Positions 12,668-19,906 of a stretch of DNA of 31,546 bases are shown one piece after another. The position numbers and the translations under genes are program-made. A model generated the notes under the pieces. That model worked only from the letters and a program-made list of their open reading frames with translations. It had not been told where the DNA came from and searched no databases. Where the stretch lies: IMG/VR virus record IMGVR_UViG_3300037202_000009, positions 1 through 31,546 of that record; one strand, 5' to 3'. The DNA is from a virus. Position 1 is the first letter of the stretch. Every line of letters starts with the position of its first letter.

Positions 12668-13328
12668 CGAGCGGCCGGCTTATATCCCCGAGGCGTATTG
12701 GGACGCGAGCGCCGGCAAGGTCAAGGACGCTGAGTTCGCCGCTCACTTCAACGAGCTTCAAACCCGCGTCGCCGCCGACGAATCGCGCCGGCTGACGCTC
12801 CCGGCCAAGCCGGAAGACTACAAGATCGAACTGCCGAAGGATTTCACGCTGCCGCAAGGCGTCGAGTTCAAGATCGACGTCGACAATCCGTTGTGGGCGC
12901 AAGGCCAGCAATGGGCGCAGAAGAACGGCCTGACCCAGGAAGCCTTCCAGGAAGCCATTGCGCTTGTCGCCGGCGACCGCGTCGGCACCGCCGCGCAGAT
13001 CGACCAGGCGCGCAAAGCCGAGATCGGCAAGCTGGGCGCCAACGGCCAGGCGCGCGTCACCGCGATCCAGACATGGGCGCAGGGCCTGCTCGGCCAGGAG
13101 TCCGGCGGCCGCTTCGTCTCGCGCCTGTTCACCGCGGCCGACGTCCAGATGGCGGAATCGCTGATCGCCAAGTTCACCGGCTCCGGCACCTTCAAGAGCG
13201 GCGGCCGCGAGCCGCCGGAAGCGCCGGGCAAGCTGTCAGACGCCGACTACAACAAACTCTCGATGCCGGATCGTCTCGACTACGCCCGCCGCATGACCGC
13301 GGCGGCGCAGGGCAAGAAGGTCGCCTGA
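12498..13328 (+). CDS. capsid scaffolding protein (276 aa)
   Basis: A ~55-residue Ala/Pro/Thr/Ser-rich disordered head is followed by ERPAYIPEAYWDASAGKVKD, a helical mid-part and a charged C-terminus (DADYNKLSMPDRLDYARRMT). This layout and the position between portal and capsid genes are typical of podovirus scaffold/assembly proteins, which shape the procapsid and leave before DNA filling. GTG 12498 has GAGGG about 9 bases upstream; there is no in-frame ATG before the Pro-rich head ends. The Pro/Thr head is encoded by near-repetitive ccgaccccgac DNA (about 12598-12655) that could slip. Confidence 0.8.
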   Translation: MTEVAPSPSASPAPTPATPVASPAPVSSAATPTSPASPTPTATPTPTPAPTPAAQSNERPAYIPEAYWDASAGKVKDAEFAAHFNELQTRVAADESRRLTLPAKPEDYKIELPKDFTLPQGVEFKIDVDNPLWAQGQQWAQKNGLTQEAFQEAIALVAGDRVGTAAQIDQARKAEIGKLGANGQARVTAIQTWAQGLLGQESGGRFVSRLFTAADVQMAESLIAKFTGSGTFKSGGREPPEAPGKLSDADYNKLSMPDRLDYARRMTAAAQGKKVA

Positions 13329-13329
13329 C

Positions 13330-13548
13330 ATGACCGTTTTCGTCGCCACCTTCGTCGACCAGACCTTCGACAAGAAGTCGGCTGAGGTCGCCTATATCTC
13401 CAAGATGTTGCGCAAGATGGCCGACGACGTCCAGCGAAGCCAGGGGACGGTCAGCGCGGCGACCTACGTCAAGGACGTCAATCAGGCTGGCGTGGCGAAC
13501 ACCAACGTTGCGCAATGGACCTACACGGCAAGCGCCAGCAATCCGTGA
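13330..13548 (+). CDS. small virion-module hypothetical (72 aa)
   Basis: A GAAGG lies about 10 bases before the ATG, one base after the scaffold stop. The protein is short and soluble: TVFVATFVDQTFDKKSAEVA, then a helix YISKMLRKMADDVQRSQG and a beta-like end. Function is unknown. Position between scaffold and capsid genes suggests a role in head assembly; nothing in the sequence shows it. Confidence 0.6.
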   Translation: MTVFVATFVDQTFDKKSAEVAYISKMLRKMADDVQRSQGTVSAATYVKDVNQAGVANTNVAQWTYTASASNP

Positions 13549-13565
13549 TCTGAAAGGGAATTCCG

Positions 13566-14519
13566 ATGGCCGTCTCGAACCTCATGACCCTCACGGAATA
13601 CGCCAAGGGAATGGCGCCGGAGGACGTTCGCCGCCCCGTGATCGAGATGTTCACGCAGTACAGCGACGTTTTCGAGGTCATGCCCTTTGAAGGGCTCAAG
13701 GGATCGAAGTACGTCGGCTACCGCGAAGCCTCGCTGGCTACGCCGGTGTTCCGCGCCGTCAACGAGGCGTCTTCGTCCGGGCATGGCGTGATCTCGCCGT
13801 TCGACGAGGCGACCTACATCATCGACCACGACATCGACATCGACCGTGCGATCCAGGATCGCTTCGGCCCCGAGCGGCGCAATTACGAAGAGCGAATGGG
13901 TATCACCGCCTTCGCCCGCCTGTGGATCGACACCTTCGTCAAGGGCGATCAGTCGGTCAACGCGCGCGTCTTCAACGGCCTCCAGGTCCGCGCGCAGAAG
14001 TTCGGCCGGCTCTACTACAACTCGACGGCCTCCGGCGGCGCGGCCCTGTCGCTCGCCAACCTCGACACGATGCTCAACAACCTGTCGGGCAAGTCCGGCA
14101 CGCGCTACCTGTTCGTCCCGTTCCTGTCGCTGCCCCTGTGGATTCAGGCGGCGCGCAACCAGTCGCTGACCGGCTACGTCATGCAGACCTGGGACGAGAT
14201 TGGCCGGCCGAAGCTGACCTACGCCGGCATCCGGCTGCTCTACGGCTACCCGAAGGACGACCAGGTTCCCGTCCTCCAGTTCAACGAAGTCGCCTACGGC
14301 ACCGGCTCGGCGGTTACGTCGTCGATTTACGGCATGACCCTCGGCGAAGGGATGCTGCGCGGCATCTACGTCCGCAACCTGACGCCCGAAGACGTCGGCC
14401 TGTTGGAAGACCGCAAGACCTACCGCACCCACATCTCTTGGGACGTCGGCCTGGTCGACGAGTTCAAGTATTGCCTGACCCGCATGACCTCGTGGACCAA
14501 CGCGCCAATCGTCGCGTGA
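13566..14519 (+). CDS. major capsid protein (317 aa)
   Basis: AAAGGG sits 7 bases before the ATG. The protein has the N-terminal helix and arm of this capsid group (MTLTEYAKGMAPEDVRRPVI, then EMFTQYSDVFEVMPFEGL), a central spine (AFARLWIDTFVKGDQSVNAR) and a compact beta-rich C-terminus (RTHISWDVGLVDEFKYCLTR). Length and location after the scaffold gene support a single-domain HK97-like capsid subunit; the fold is inferred. No protease gene is visible, so the scaffold is probably released rather than cleaved, unless the HExxE or papain-like candidates act here. Confidence 0.85.
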   Translation: MAVSNLMTLTEYAKGMAPEDVRRPVIEMFTQYSDVFEVMPFEGLKGSKYVGYREASLATPVFRAVNEASSSGHGVISPFDEATYIIDHDIDIDRAIQDRFGPERRNYEERMGITAFARLWIDTFVKGDQSVNARVFNGLQVRAQKFGRLYYNSTASGGAALSLANLDTMLNNLSGKSGTRYLFVPFLSLPLWIQAARNQSLTGYVMQTWDEIGRPKLTYAGIRLLYGYPKDDQVPVLQFNEVAYGTGSAVTSSIYGMTLGEGMLRGIYVRNLTPEDVGLLEDRKTYRTHISWDVGLVDEFKYCLTRMTSWTNAPIVA

Positions 14520-14548
14520 TCGTGGGGCTGAATTAACAGGAGGCCCAG

Positions 14549-15076
14549 ATGGGCGACCGCACTTACGGATTTGACGCCAACCTCGCTCTCGCCGACGGCG
14601 CCACCGCACAGACTGCATCCGGCTACGCGCAGTATGGCGGCGCGGACGGCATCATCGATTGTGGCGGCAACCAGAACATCACGGTTACGCTGCCCTCGAT
14701 CGCCGCTTCCTCAACGATCACGCCGCAGCAACAGCGCATCGATGCCGCAGTGGTCATCGACGTCACCGCCATCGTCGTCACGTCGGGCTGCTACTACAAG
14801 CTGATGGTGCTGGTCTCGAACGACCCGGCCTTCGGCGCCACGAACGTCATGCTGGCCGGCGCGCTCCAGCTTGCCATCGCCGGCACCGGCGACGTCCCCA
14901 ACAACTTCACCCCGCCGGCGGTCCCCGCGATCGGCGGCAACCGCTACGAGATTCTGTTCTCCAACGAGCAGAACAACGTCAAGTACGAGTACGTCAAGCT
15001 GTACGTCGTCCTTGGCGGCTCGAACGCCTCCATCACCTTCAAGGCCTTTATGGCCATCCTCCCGCAGATGTGCTGA
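14549..15076 (+). CDS. capsid cement protein, Bbp16-like (175 aa)
   Basis: AGGAGG lies 5-6 bases before the ATG. The sequence has the Bbp16-like order: an N-terminal DANLALADGATAQTAS, an IDCGGNQNITVTL strand, then QRIDAAVVIDVTAI and YKLMVLVSNDPAFGATNVML. It ends with YEYVKLYVVLGGSNASITFK. This is an all-beta protein that binds the outside of the capsid shell and stabilises it, as known for the BPP-1 cement protein. Relationship is by pattern only. It directly follows the capsid gene, as expected. Confidence 0.7.
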   Translation: MGDRTYGFDANLALADGATAQTASGYAQYGGADGIIDCGGNQNITVTLPSIAASSTITPQQQRIDAAVVIDVTAIVVTSGCYYKLMVLVSNDPAFGATNVMLAGALQLAIAGTGDVPNNFTPPAVPAIGGNRYEILFSNEQNNVKYEYVKLYVVLGGSNASITFKAFMAILPQMC

Positions 15077-15077
15077 C

Positions 15078-15638
15078 ATGGTCGAAGCGATCCAACTCAA
15101 CGAGTACGTCAAGCTCTCGAACGTCGGGCCGGGGCTGGCTGCGATGGCCGACCGCGAGCGTTCGATGGTCTATCTGTGGGACTGCGGTCCGACCGCGCCG
15201 AGCGCTCCCAAGCGCCCGGTTGCCCCGCGCGGCAAGGAAGGCGATCCCGAGTTCGATCTCGCGATGGTCGACTTCCGTCAAGCGATTATCGAGTACGAGG
15301 CCGACCTGCGAACCTACGGCGCCCGCAAGGACGAGTTTGCCAAGTGGCAGACGCAGAACGGCGGCCCCTTCGAGATCAAGATGTGGTCGGTCGACGCGCG
15401 CGATGCACTCGAGATCGAGGAGCGGGCGGTCAAGGAAGGGCTCGTCCCGGCGAAGCGGTACTTCGTTTCGTCGCGCACGCGCGGCTTCGAGTCGCTTCCC
15501 AACCAGGGCTTGCCTGGCGCGATGAAGCCCGGCAAGGGCCATTTCGAGAATCTGCGCCGTGAGCGCGAGGGCGAGGCCGACCTTGACGAGGCGCGCCGCT
15601 CCGACCCGGTATTTGGCTCCAGGGAGATGCGAGCATGA
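15078..15638 (+). CDS. virion-module hypothetical (186 aa)
   Basis: ATG 15078 follows the cement gene stop by one base. The middle is rich in charged and helical residues (DFRQAIIEYEADLRTYGARK, then EFAKWQTQNGGPFEIKMWSV), and the second half is basic with a probable beta segment (RYFVSSRTRGFESLPNQGLP). No transmembrane or signal segment. I recognise no family; by position it could be a minor head or completion protein. Its stop overlaps the next start (GCATGA). Confidence 0.6.
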   Translation: MVEAIQLNEYVKLSNVGPGLAAMADRERSMVYLWDCGPTAPSAPKRPVAPRGKEGDPEFDLAMVDFRQAIIEYEADLRTYGARKDEFAKWQTQNGGPFEIKMWSVDARDALEIEERAVKEGLVPAKRYFVSSRTRGFESLPNQGLPGAMKPGKGHFENLRREREGEADLDEARRSDPVFGSREMRA

Positions 15639-16258
15639 ACACGAAACACTGGCTCATTGGGTCGCTCGCCGCTGCGGCGCTCGCCCTCAGCCTTTCCGCC
15701 CCGGCTTCTGCCGGCTCGATCATGTGCGAGCCTCCCAGCGCCGCGACGGGTTCTCAGGCCGGCGTGATCGGCGGCACTGGCTCGGCCGTTCCGTCTCAGA
15801 CGCTCTATGTCCAGAACTCCGAAGGCTGCTTTGCCGCGGCGGCGGCCGACGTTGGCTACTTCCGCTCGCAGGGCTTCTATCCCGGCCCGAACCTGTTCTC
15901 CGTGACGACGACCGGCATTGCGGCTCAGTCCACTGCCGCCAACTCGCCGGTCCTGCCGGCGGGCGCCTTCATCACGGGCATCGTCATCAAGGAGACGGCG
16001 GGCCAGGCTGTGACCGGCGGCCTTGACATCGGCATCGCGGGTTCGTCCGATCAGACCATCGTGGCGGCCTTCGCTGTGCCGGCCAACGCGACTATCGCCG
16101 TGACCCCGTCGTCAATCCTGCGGTTTACCTTCGGCGCGGCCGGTGCGGCCTCCGGCGCCCCCTCCGCGCAGGCGATCTACTTCAACGCGCACACCAACTG
16201 GTCGGACGCCGCGTCGGTCAACGTGACGATCTTCTACTCGCTCTATATGCCCTACTGA
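15635..16258 (+). CDS. signal-peptide-bearing structural-like protein (207 aa)
   Basis: Residues 1-26 form a classic Sec signal: a basic start (MNTKHW), a hydrophobic core (LIGSLAAAALALSLSA) and a cleavage site ASA|G at 24-27. The mature part is beta-rich and Gly/Ala/Thr-rich (VLPAGAFITGIVIKETAGQA, AFAVPANATIAVTPSSILRF), like phage decoration or fibre proteins. A signal peptide on a protein encoded in the head module is unexpected for a virion component assembled in the cytoplasm. GGGAG precedes the ATG, which overlaps the previous stop. Function unknown. Confidence 0.7.
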   Translation: MNTKHWLIGSLAAAALALSLSAPASAGSIMCEPPSAATGSQAGVIGGTGSAVPSQTLYVQNSEGCFAAAAADVGYFRSQGFYPGPNLFSVTTTGIAAQSTAANSPVLPAGAFITGIVIKETAGQAVTGGLDIGIAGSSDQTIVAAFAVPANATIAVTPSSILRFTFGAAGAASGAPSAQAIYFNAHTNWSDAASVNVTIFYSLYMPY

Positions 16259-16267
16259 GACATTCCG

Positions 16268-16807
16268 ATGGCGACTGTCTCGCTCCAGAAGATCGACGCC
16301 AACGTTGCCATGGGGCAGCAGCAGTCGATCTTTGGGCCGGTGACGGGTGCGATCTACATCGTTGACTCGCTCGGGCGCGTCGTTGTCTCAACCCTCGACT
16401 CGCCGACGCTCATTGCGCAAGGCTGGGCGTACACCCGCCTCGACGATCTGCCGTCGTCGCCGACCTCTGGGATCACAACCGTCAACTTTGGCGTCTTCCC
16501 CGGCGCACAGTCGGCGCAGACGACGATCGCCGCCGTCGACATCGACGATCCCGGCGCCGTCCCCGACTGTTGGGTTGTCCCCCAGGCGACTGCCGACCAT
16601 TCGGCCGACGAGCACTCCGCCGATCCGCCGCTGGTGACTGCGCAAGTGGTAGGCGGCAATCTCGTCATCAACGCCTTTGCCAGCGGCCGGGATTGGCCGA
16701 CGCCTCCCGGCACGCCGTTCGGCAACGCCAACAGCCAAATGCCGACTTCCTGCCAGCAACCGCAGCCCTACGGAGCATGGACCGTTGGCTGGGCCTTTTC
16801 CGCATAG
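16268..16807 (+). CDS. virion-module hypothetical, beta-rich (179 aa)
   Basis: The protein begins with MATVSLQKIDANVAMGQQQS and continues as short beta strands (GAIYIVDSLGRVVVSTLDSP, then ITTVNFGVFPGAQSAQTTIA). The last third is Pro/Asn/Gln-rich (PTPPGTPFGNANSQMP). It has no signal peptide, unlike the genes on either side of its block. It probably belongs to the same beta-rich accessory structural set; the family is unknown to me. Confidence 0.6.
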   Translation: MATVSLQKIDANVAMGQQQSIFGPVTGAIYIVDSLGRVVVSTLDSPTLIAQGWAYTRLDDLPSSPTSGITTVNFGVFPGAQSAQTTIAAVDIDDPGAVPDCWVVPQATADHSADEHSADPPLVTAQVVGGNLVINAFASGRDWPTPPGTPFGNANSQMPTSCQQPQPYGAWTVGWAFSA

Positions 16808-16816
16808 GAGCTAACG

Positions 16817-17476
16817 ATGCTCGCCATCCAGGGTTATTCGACCGGCAACGGCATGGAAGTCGCCGCCAACACGTACGCGGGGCGCGTTTCCGAGCGGCCG
16901 ATGAATGTCGGCGCTTACGGCTCCTATTCGGCGGGATCGGGCAGCGGCATCATGGCGGCCGGTCTCGGCGCCGCAGCTCCAATCTTCACCTTCCGCTCTG
17001 CCGCTGCGGCCGGCCCGAACATCGTGGTTCGGCGACTGACCTTTGAGGCCGGCGTCCTTGGCACGGCGTTCACCGCCGGCCAGTGCCTGTTCTCGCTCCT
17101 CGTCTGCCGCGCCTTCACCGCTTCCGACACCGGGGGCGGCGCGCTGACGGCGACGACCAACAACATGAAGCGCCGCACGGCGTTTGGCACGACTGCCGCC
17201 CAGGACATTCGCTGCTCGGCGACCGCGGCTTTGACGGCGGGCACGCGCACGCCCGACTCATCGCCCATCTCGACGGTCGTCGTCCCCTTCCCGGCCACGA
17301 CCGTCAGCACGATCCTCGTCCCGATCCGCGACCTTTTGCGTTATGGCCCCGAGGCGTGGCCGCTCGTGCTGGCGCCGAATGAGGGCTTCACCATCCAGGC
17401 GACGGTTCCTGCAACCGGCACTTGGTGCTTCGCCGTCAACGTTGATTGGGACGAAATTCCGACGACCGAACTCTGA
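16817..17476 (+). CDS. virion-module protein, beta-rich (219 aa)
   Basis: AGGAG lies 6 bases before the ATG. Recognisable stretches are VVRRLTFEAGVLGTAFTAGQ, ATAALTAGTRTPDSSPI and PLVLAPNEGFTIQATVPATG, ending WCFAVNVDWDEIP. This order resembles uncharacterised beta-sandwich proteins of phage structural modules, where 'L.p.eGf.i' precedes a final 'v.v.W.E' strand. I infer a minor capsid-surface or decoration role. It is the last gene before an intrinsic terminator. Confidence 0.6.
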   Translation: MLAIQGYSTGNGMEVAANTYAGRVSERPMNVGAYGSYSAGSGSGIMAAGLGAAAPIFTFRSAAAAGPNIVVRRLTFEAGVLGTAFTAGQCLFSLLVCRAFTASDTGGGALTATTNNMKRRTAFGTTAAQDIRCSATAALTAGTRTPDSSPISTVVVPFPATTVSTILVPIRDLLRYGPEAWPLVLAPNEGFTIQATVPATGTWCFAVNVDWDEIPTTEL

Positions 17477-17499
17477 GGTCTGTCGAGGAACAACGCGAG

Positions 17500-17532
17500 A
17501 GGCGGCCGCGCGAAATCGCCGCCGCCTTTTTT
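17500..17532 (+). terminator. intrinsic terminator
   Basis: AGGCGGC (17500-17506) pairs with GCCGCCT (17521-17527), the loop can close further through GCG/CGC, and a run of six T follows (17527-17532). It lies between the head genes and the signal-peptide gene starting at 17546, whose ribosome site directly follows the T-run. Some readthrough or a promoter inside the previous gene must supply the tail genes. Confidence 0.75.
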
Positions 17533-17545
17533 GTTGGAGTGGATG

Positions 17546-18484
17546 ATGAAAAGACTGCTCACCACGCTCACCGCCTGGCTGCTCTCGGCCTCGCTCGCCT
17601 GCGCTCAGGTTTGGTTCCCGACGCCCAACCCCAGCGTGAACGCGCAGGGCTCTGTGCAGATGTGCCTCAACGCGGCCGGGACCGCGTATATCGCGTGCGG
17701 CGTGGCGGCGCCGAACCTCGTCGCCAATTCGCAGATCATCTACACGCAGTCGACCGGCAACTCGTCGGTTGCGCAGTTGGCGGGAAGCGCGACGTTCACC
17801 GGCACGACGGACGCAATTATCAACGAGCAAATCATCTCGGTGAACATGACGAACGATCAGCCAATCACGCTGATCATACATCAGTGCATATATGCAACTT
17901 GTACTGCCGATGCTTTGCCGACGTTTACGAGGACTGTGGCCGCCAACCAGGGGCTTAACGAAGCTTGGGCGATCAACGGCAACTACGTCTATGTTACGGC
18001 GCAGAACACCAGCGGCACACTGACGACGACGTTCAATCTCAACGTCTATTACGGCCCGTCGCAACTGCCGTACACGCCGTCCGGCAATGCCGCCGTCGGC
18101 GTGATGGAGCAGTCCGCCCCGATCTACATGCCCGGCCAGACCTTCGTTTCAGCGGCTTCCGGCAACCAGGCCAACGCGACCGCAACCGCGACGTGCGCCG
18201 CGGTGCCCGCCAAGGCGAACTACCTCACGGGCTATGACATTGAGGCGGCCGGCGCGACTGCCGCGGCCGTGGTCAACCCTACCATTACCGGCATTCTTGG
18301 CGGCACGCGCACGATGACGTTTGCCGCTCCGTTGGGCGCCGTTGTCGCCGCCCAGCCGCTGATGCAGACCTTCAACCCGCCTCTCCAGGGCTCCGCCGTC
18401 AACACGGCTATCTCCGTGTCGATGCCCGCTCTCGGCACTGGCGCTACGAACGCGACCGTCAACGCGCAGTGCTTCTACCAGTAG
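17546..18484 (+). CDS. signal-peptide-bearing structural-like protein (312 aa)
   Basis: GGAG lies 6 bases before the ATG at 17546; an ATG at 17543 is too close. Residues 1-20 are a Sec signal (MKRLLTTLTAWLLSASLACA) with cleavage after ACA; the Cys is not in a proper lipobox. The mature chain is all-beta and Ala/Thr/Asn-rich, with two domains by eye: ~21-190 and ~195-312 (APIYMPGQTFVSAASGNQAN ... NATVNAQCFYQ). The latter is similar in style to the 15635-16258 product. It may be a decoration or appendage protein; an exported host-surface role is equally possible. Confidence 0.7.
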   Translation: MKRLLTTLTAWLLSASLACAQVWFPTPNPSVNAQGSVQMCLNAAGTAYIACGVAAPNLVANSQIIYTQSTGNSSVAQLAGSATFTGTTDAIINEQIISVNMTNDQPITLIIHQCIYATCTADALPTFTRTVAANQGLNEAWAINGNYVYVTAQNTSGTLTTTFNLNVYYGPSQLPYTPSGNAAVGVMEQSAPIYMPGQTFVSAASGNQANATATATCAAVPAKANYLTGYDIEAAGATAAAVVNPTITGILGGTRTMTFAAPLGAVVAAQPLMQTFNPPLQGSAVNTAISVSMPALGTGATNATVNAQCFYQ

Positions 18485-18493
18485 ATCATTGCG
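18484..18493 (+). promoter_or_regulatory. GATCATTGC motif, copy 4
   Basis: GATCATTGCG begins on the last base of the preceding TAG stop and its ATT lies 36 bases before the ATG of the tail-tube adaptor gene (18524). Copy 5 at 30415 has exactly the same distance to its gene. Confidence 0.4.
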
Positions 18494-18523
18494 TGATACC
18501 TGCCGTGCGGAGAAAGGTGCGGC

Positions 18524-19246
18524 ATGTACCAATTCCCGCTCGACGAACTTTCGCTCGTCAACCGAGCCTTGTCAGCTACCGGAGACAACGTTTGCGCCTC
18601 TGCGGATGATGGCAGCGACGAGTGGAACACCTGCGATCCCGCCTATCAGGCGGGTCTCGGGTATGCGGCGGAAAGCCATAGCTGGGGATTTGCCAAGCAA
18701 GTCTTGACGCTGACCGCCAGCCCGACGGCTCCGCAAGACGTGACGTGGGACACGGCCTACCCAATCCCGAGCGATTGCGTCCACATCATTTGGATCAAGA
18801 TCAACCAGGACGCACCGACGGTCAACACGCCGACGCTGACGCTGTACGACATTATGGGGACGCCGAGCGGCCCTGTCATCGTCTGCAACGCCCAAGGCGG
18901 GCCGCCGCCGCCCGCCGCGCCGCAGGTCCCTGCGACCGTCACGCTCTGCTACATCTCGAACTCAGGGGCGCTGTGCGATTCGACGAACGGCACGCCGACG
19001 CTCCTGCTCGCGCTGCAATCCTTCGTCATGTCCGGCATCTACCGCGGGCTCCACGAGGACCCTGGCGAGGCCGACAAGATGTGGATGGCCGGCGAAAAGA
19101 TGCTCCAGATGGCGCGCACGCGCTACGACCAGCAGAAACCGAAGCGGCAGTTTTTCAATTCGCGCATGGCCGCCGCGCGCCGCGTCCGCCGCCCGTGGCC
19201 GCCTAACGGCCTGAACAATTGGGGTGGATCGGGCGGCCCCGGCTGA
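18524..19246 (+). CDS. tail tubular protein A / adaptor, T7 gp11-like (240 aa)
   Basis: AAAGG lies 6-7 bases before the ATG. The N-terminus matches the gp11 family layout: LSLVNRALSATGDNVCA, then CDPAYQAGLGYAAESHSWGF and WDTAYPIPSDCVHIIWI. A C-terminal helix (WMAGEKMLQMARTRYDQQKP) is followed by a basic, Gly-rich tail. It forms the ring that joins the portal to the tail nozzle. The mid-part contains a Pro-rich loop (GGPPPPAAPQVPATV) longer than I would expect. Position just before the nozzle gene fits. Confidence 0.78.
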   Translation: MYQFPLDELSLVNRALSATGDNVCASADDGSDEWNTCDPAYQAGLGYAAESHSWGFAKQVLTLTASPTAPQDVTWDTAYPIPSDCVHIIWIKINQDAPTVNTPTLTLYDIMGTPSGPVIVCNAQGGPPPPAAPQVPATVTLCYISNSGALCDSTNGTPTLLLALQSFVMSGIYRGLHEDPGEADKMWMAGEKMLQMARTRYDQQKPKRQFFNSRMAAARRVRRPWPPNGLNNWGGSGGPG

Positions 19247-19260
19247 GAAGGATCGCCTAA

Positions 19261-19902
19261 ATGTCGCTGACGCGCGCTCAACTCCAATCCGAGGCGAACA
19301 CCAACCTCGCCGACAACACGACGGGCGCGATCACGCCAGCGTTGCTGCGCACGCTGATAAACGACATCCTGTCGAACATCGCGACGCTGGCCGACTCAGA
19401 CACGATCGCCGGCTTGAAGACGATGACGCCGCCGATCTTCTCCGGTCTTTCCGGGGTGCTATTGGGTAATGGATTGAGCGCGGTGACCGCGCTCACCAAC
19501 GCTCAACTCGCCGCGCTGGTTCCCCAGGGAAAGATCACCATTACGGCGGCGGCGGTCAACCTCAACGCGACCGGCGACACGGCGTTTGCCATCGCACTGC
19601 CAAGCGGCTTCACGCGCTACAAGGTTTCAGAACTCCACGTATCGCACGCCAGCCTTTCACTGACGACGGCGCAGATTGGGCTCTATACCGGCACGCTCCA
19701 GGGCGGCGTCAACATCGTGGCACAGACCCTCACTGGCATCACGCAGACGGCGACCGACACCAATCTAAACGCCTACAGCGCGACGATCGTCGACTCCGGC
19801 ACGCGCTCGTACAATGACGCCAACCTCTATCTGAACGTCGGGACAGTCCAGGGCGCGGCGGCAACCGCCGACTTCACGCTCATCATCACGCCCCTGCCGT
19901 AG
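19261..19902 (+). CDS. tail-associated protein, fibre-like (213 aa)
   Basis: AAGGA lies 9 bases before the ATG. The first ~40 residues (LTRAQLQSEANTNLADNTTG, then ALLRTLINDILSNIA) look like the helical start found in phage appendage proteins. The rest is beta-rich with Thr/Ala repeats (ITITAAAVNLNATGDTAFAI, then LHVSHASLSLTTAQIGLYTG). It lies between the adaptor and nozzle genes, so it may be a tail accessory or small fibre. No catalytic motif. Confidence 0.6.
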   Translation: MSLTRAQLQSEANTNLADNTTGAITPALLRTLINDILSNIATLADSDTIAGLKTMTPPIFSGLSGVLLGNGLSAVTALTNAQLAALVPQGKITITAAAVNLNATGDTAFAIALPSGFTRYKVSELHVSHASLSLTTAQIGLYTGTLQGGVNIVAQTLTGITQTATDTNLNAYSATIVDSGTRSYNDANLYLNVGTVQGAAATADFTLIITPLP

Positions 19903-19906
19903 CCCC

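Noticed and set aside
13521-14618. 365-codon ORF on the minus strand
   Set aside because: It is fully antisense to the capsid gene, which has a strong ribosome site and clear family features; no motif or ribosome site supports the antisense frame.
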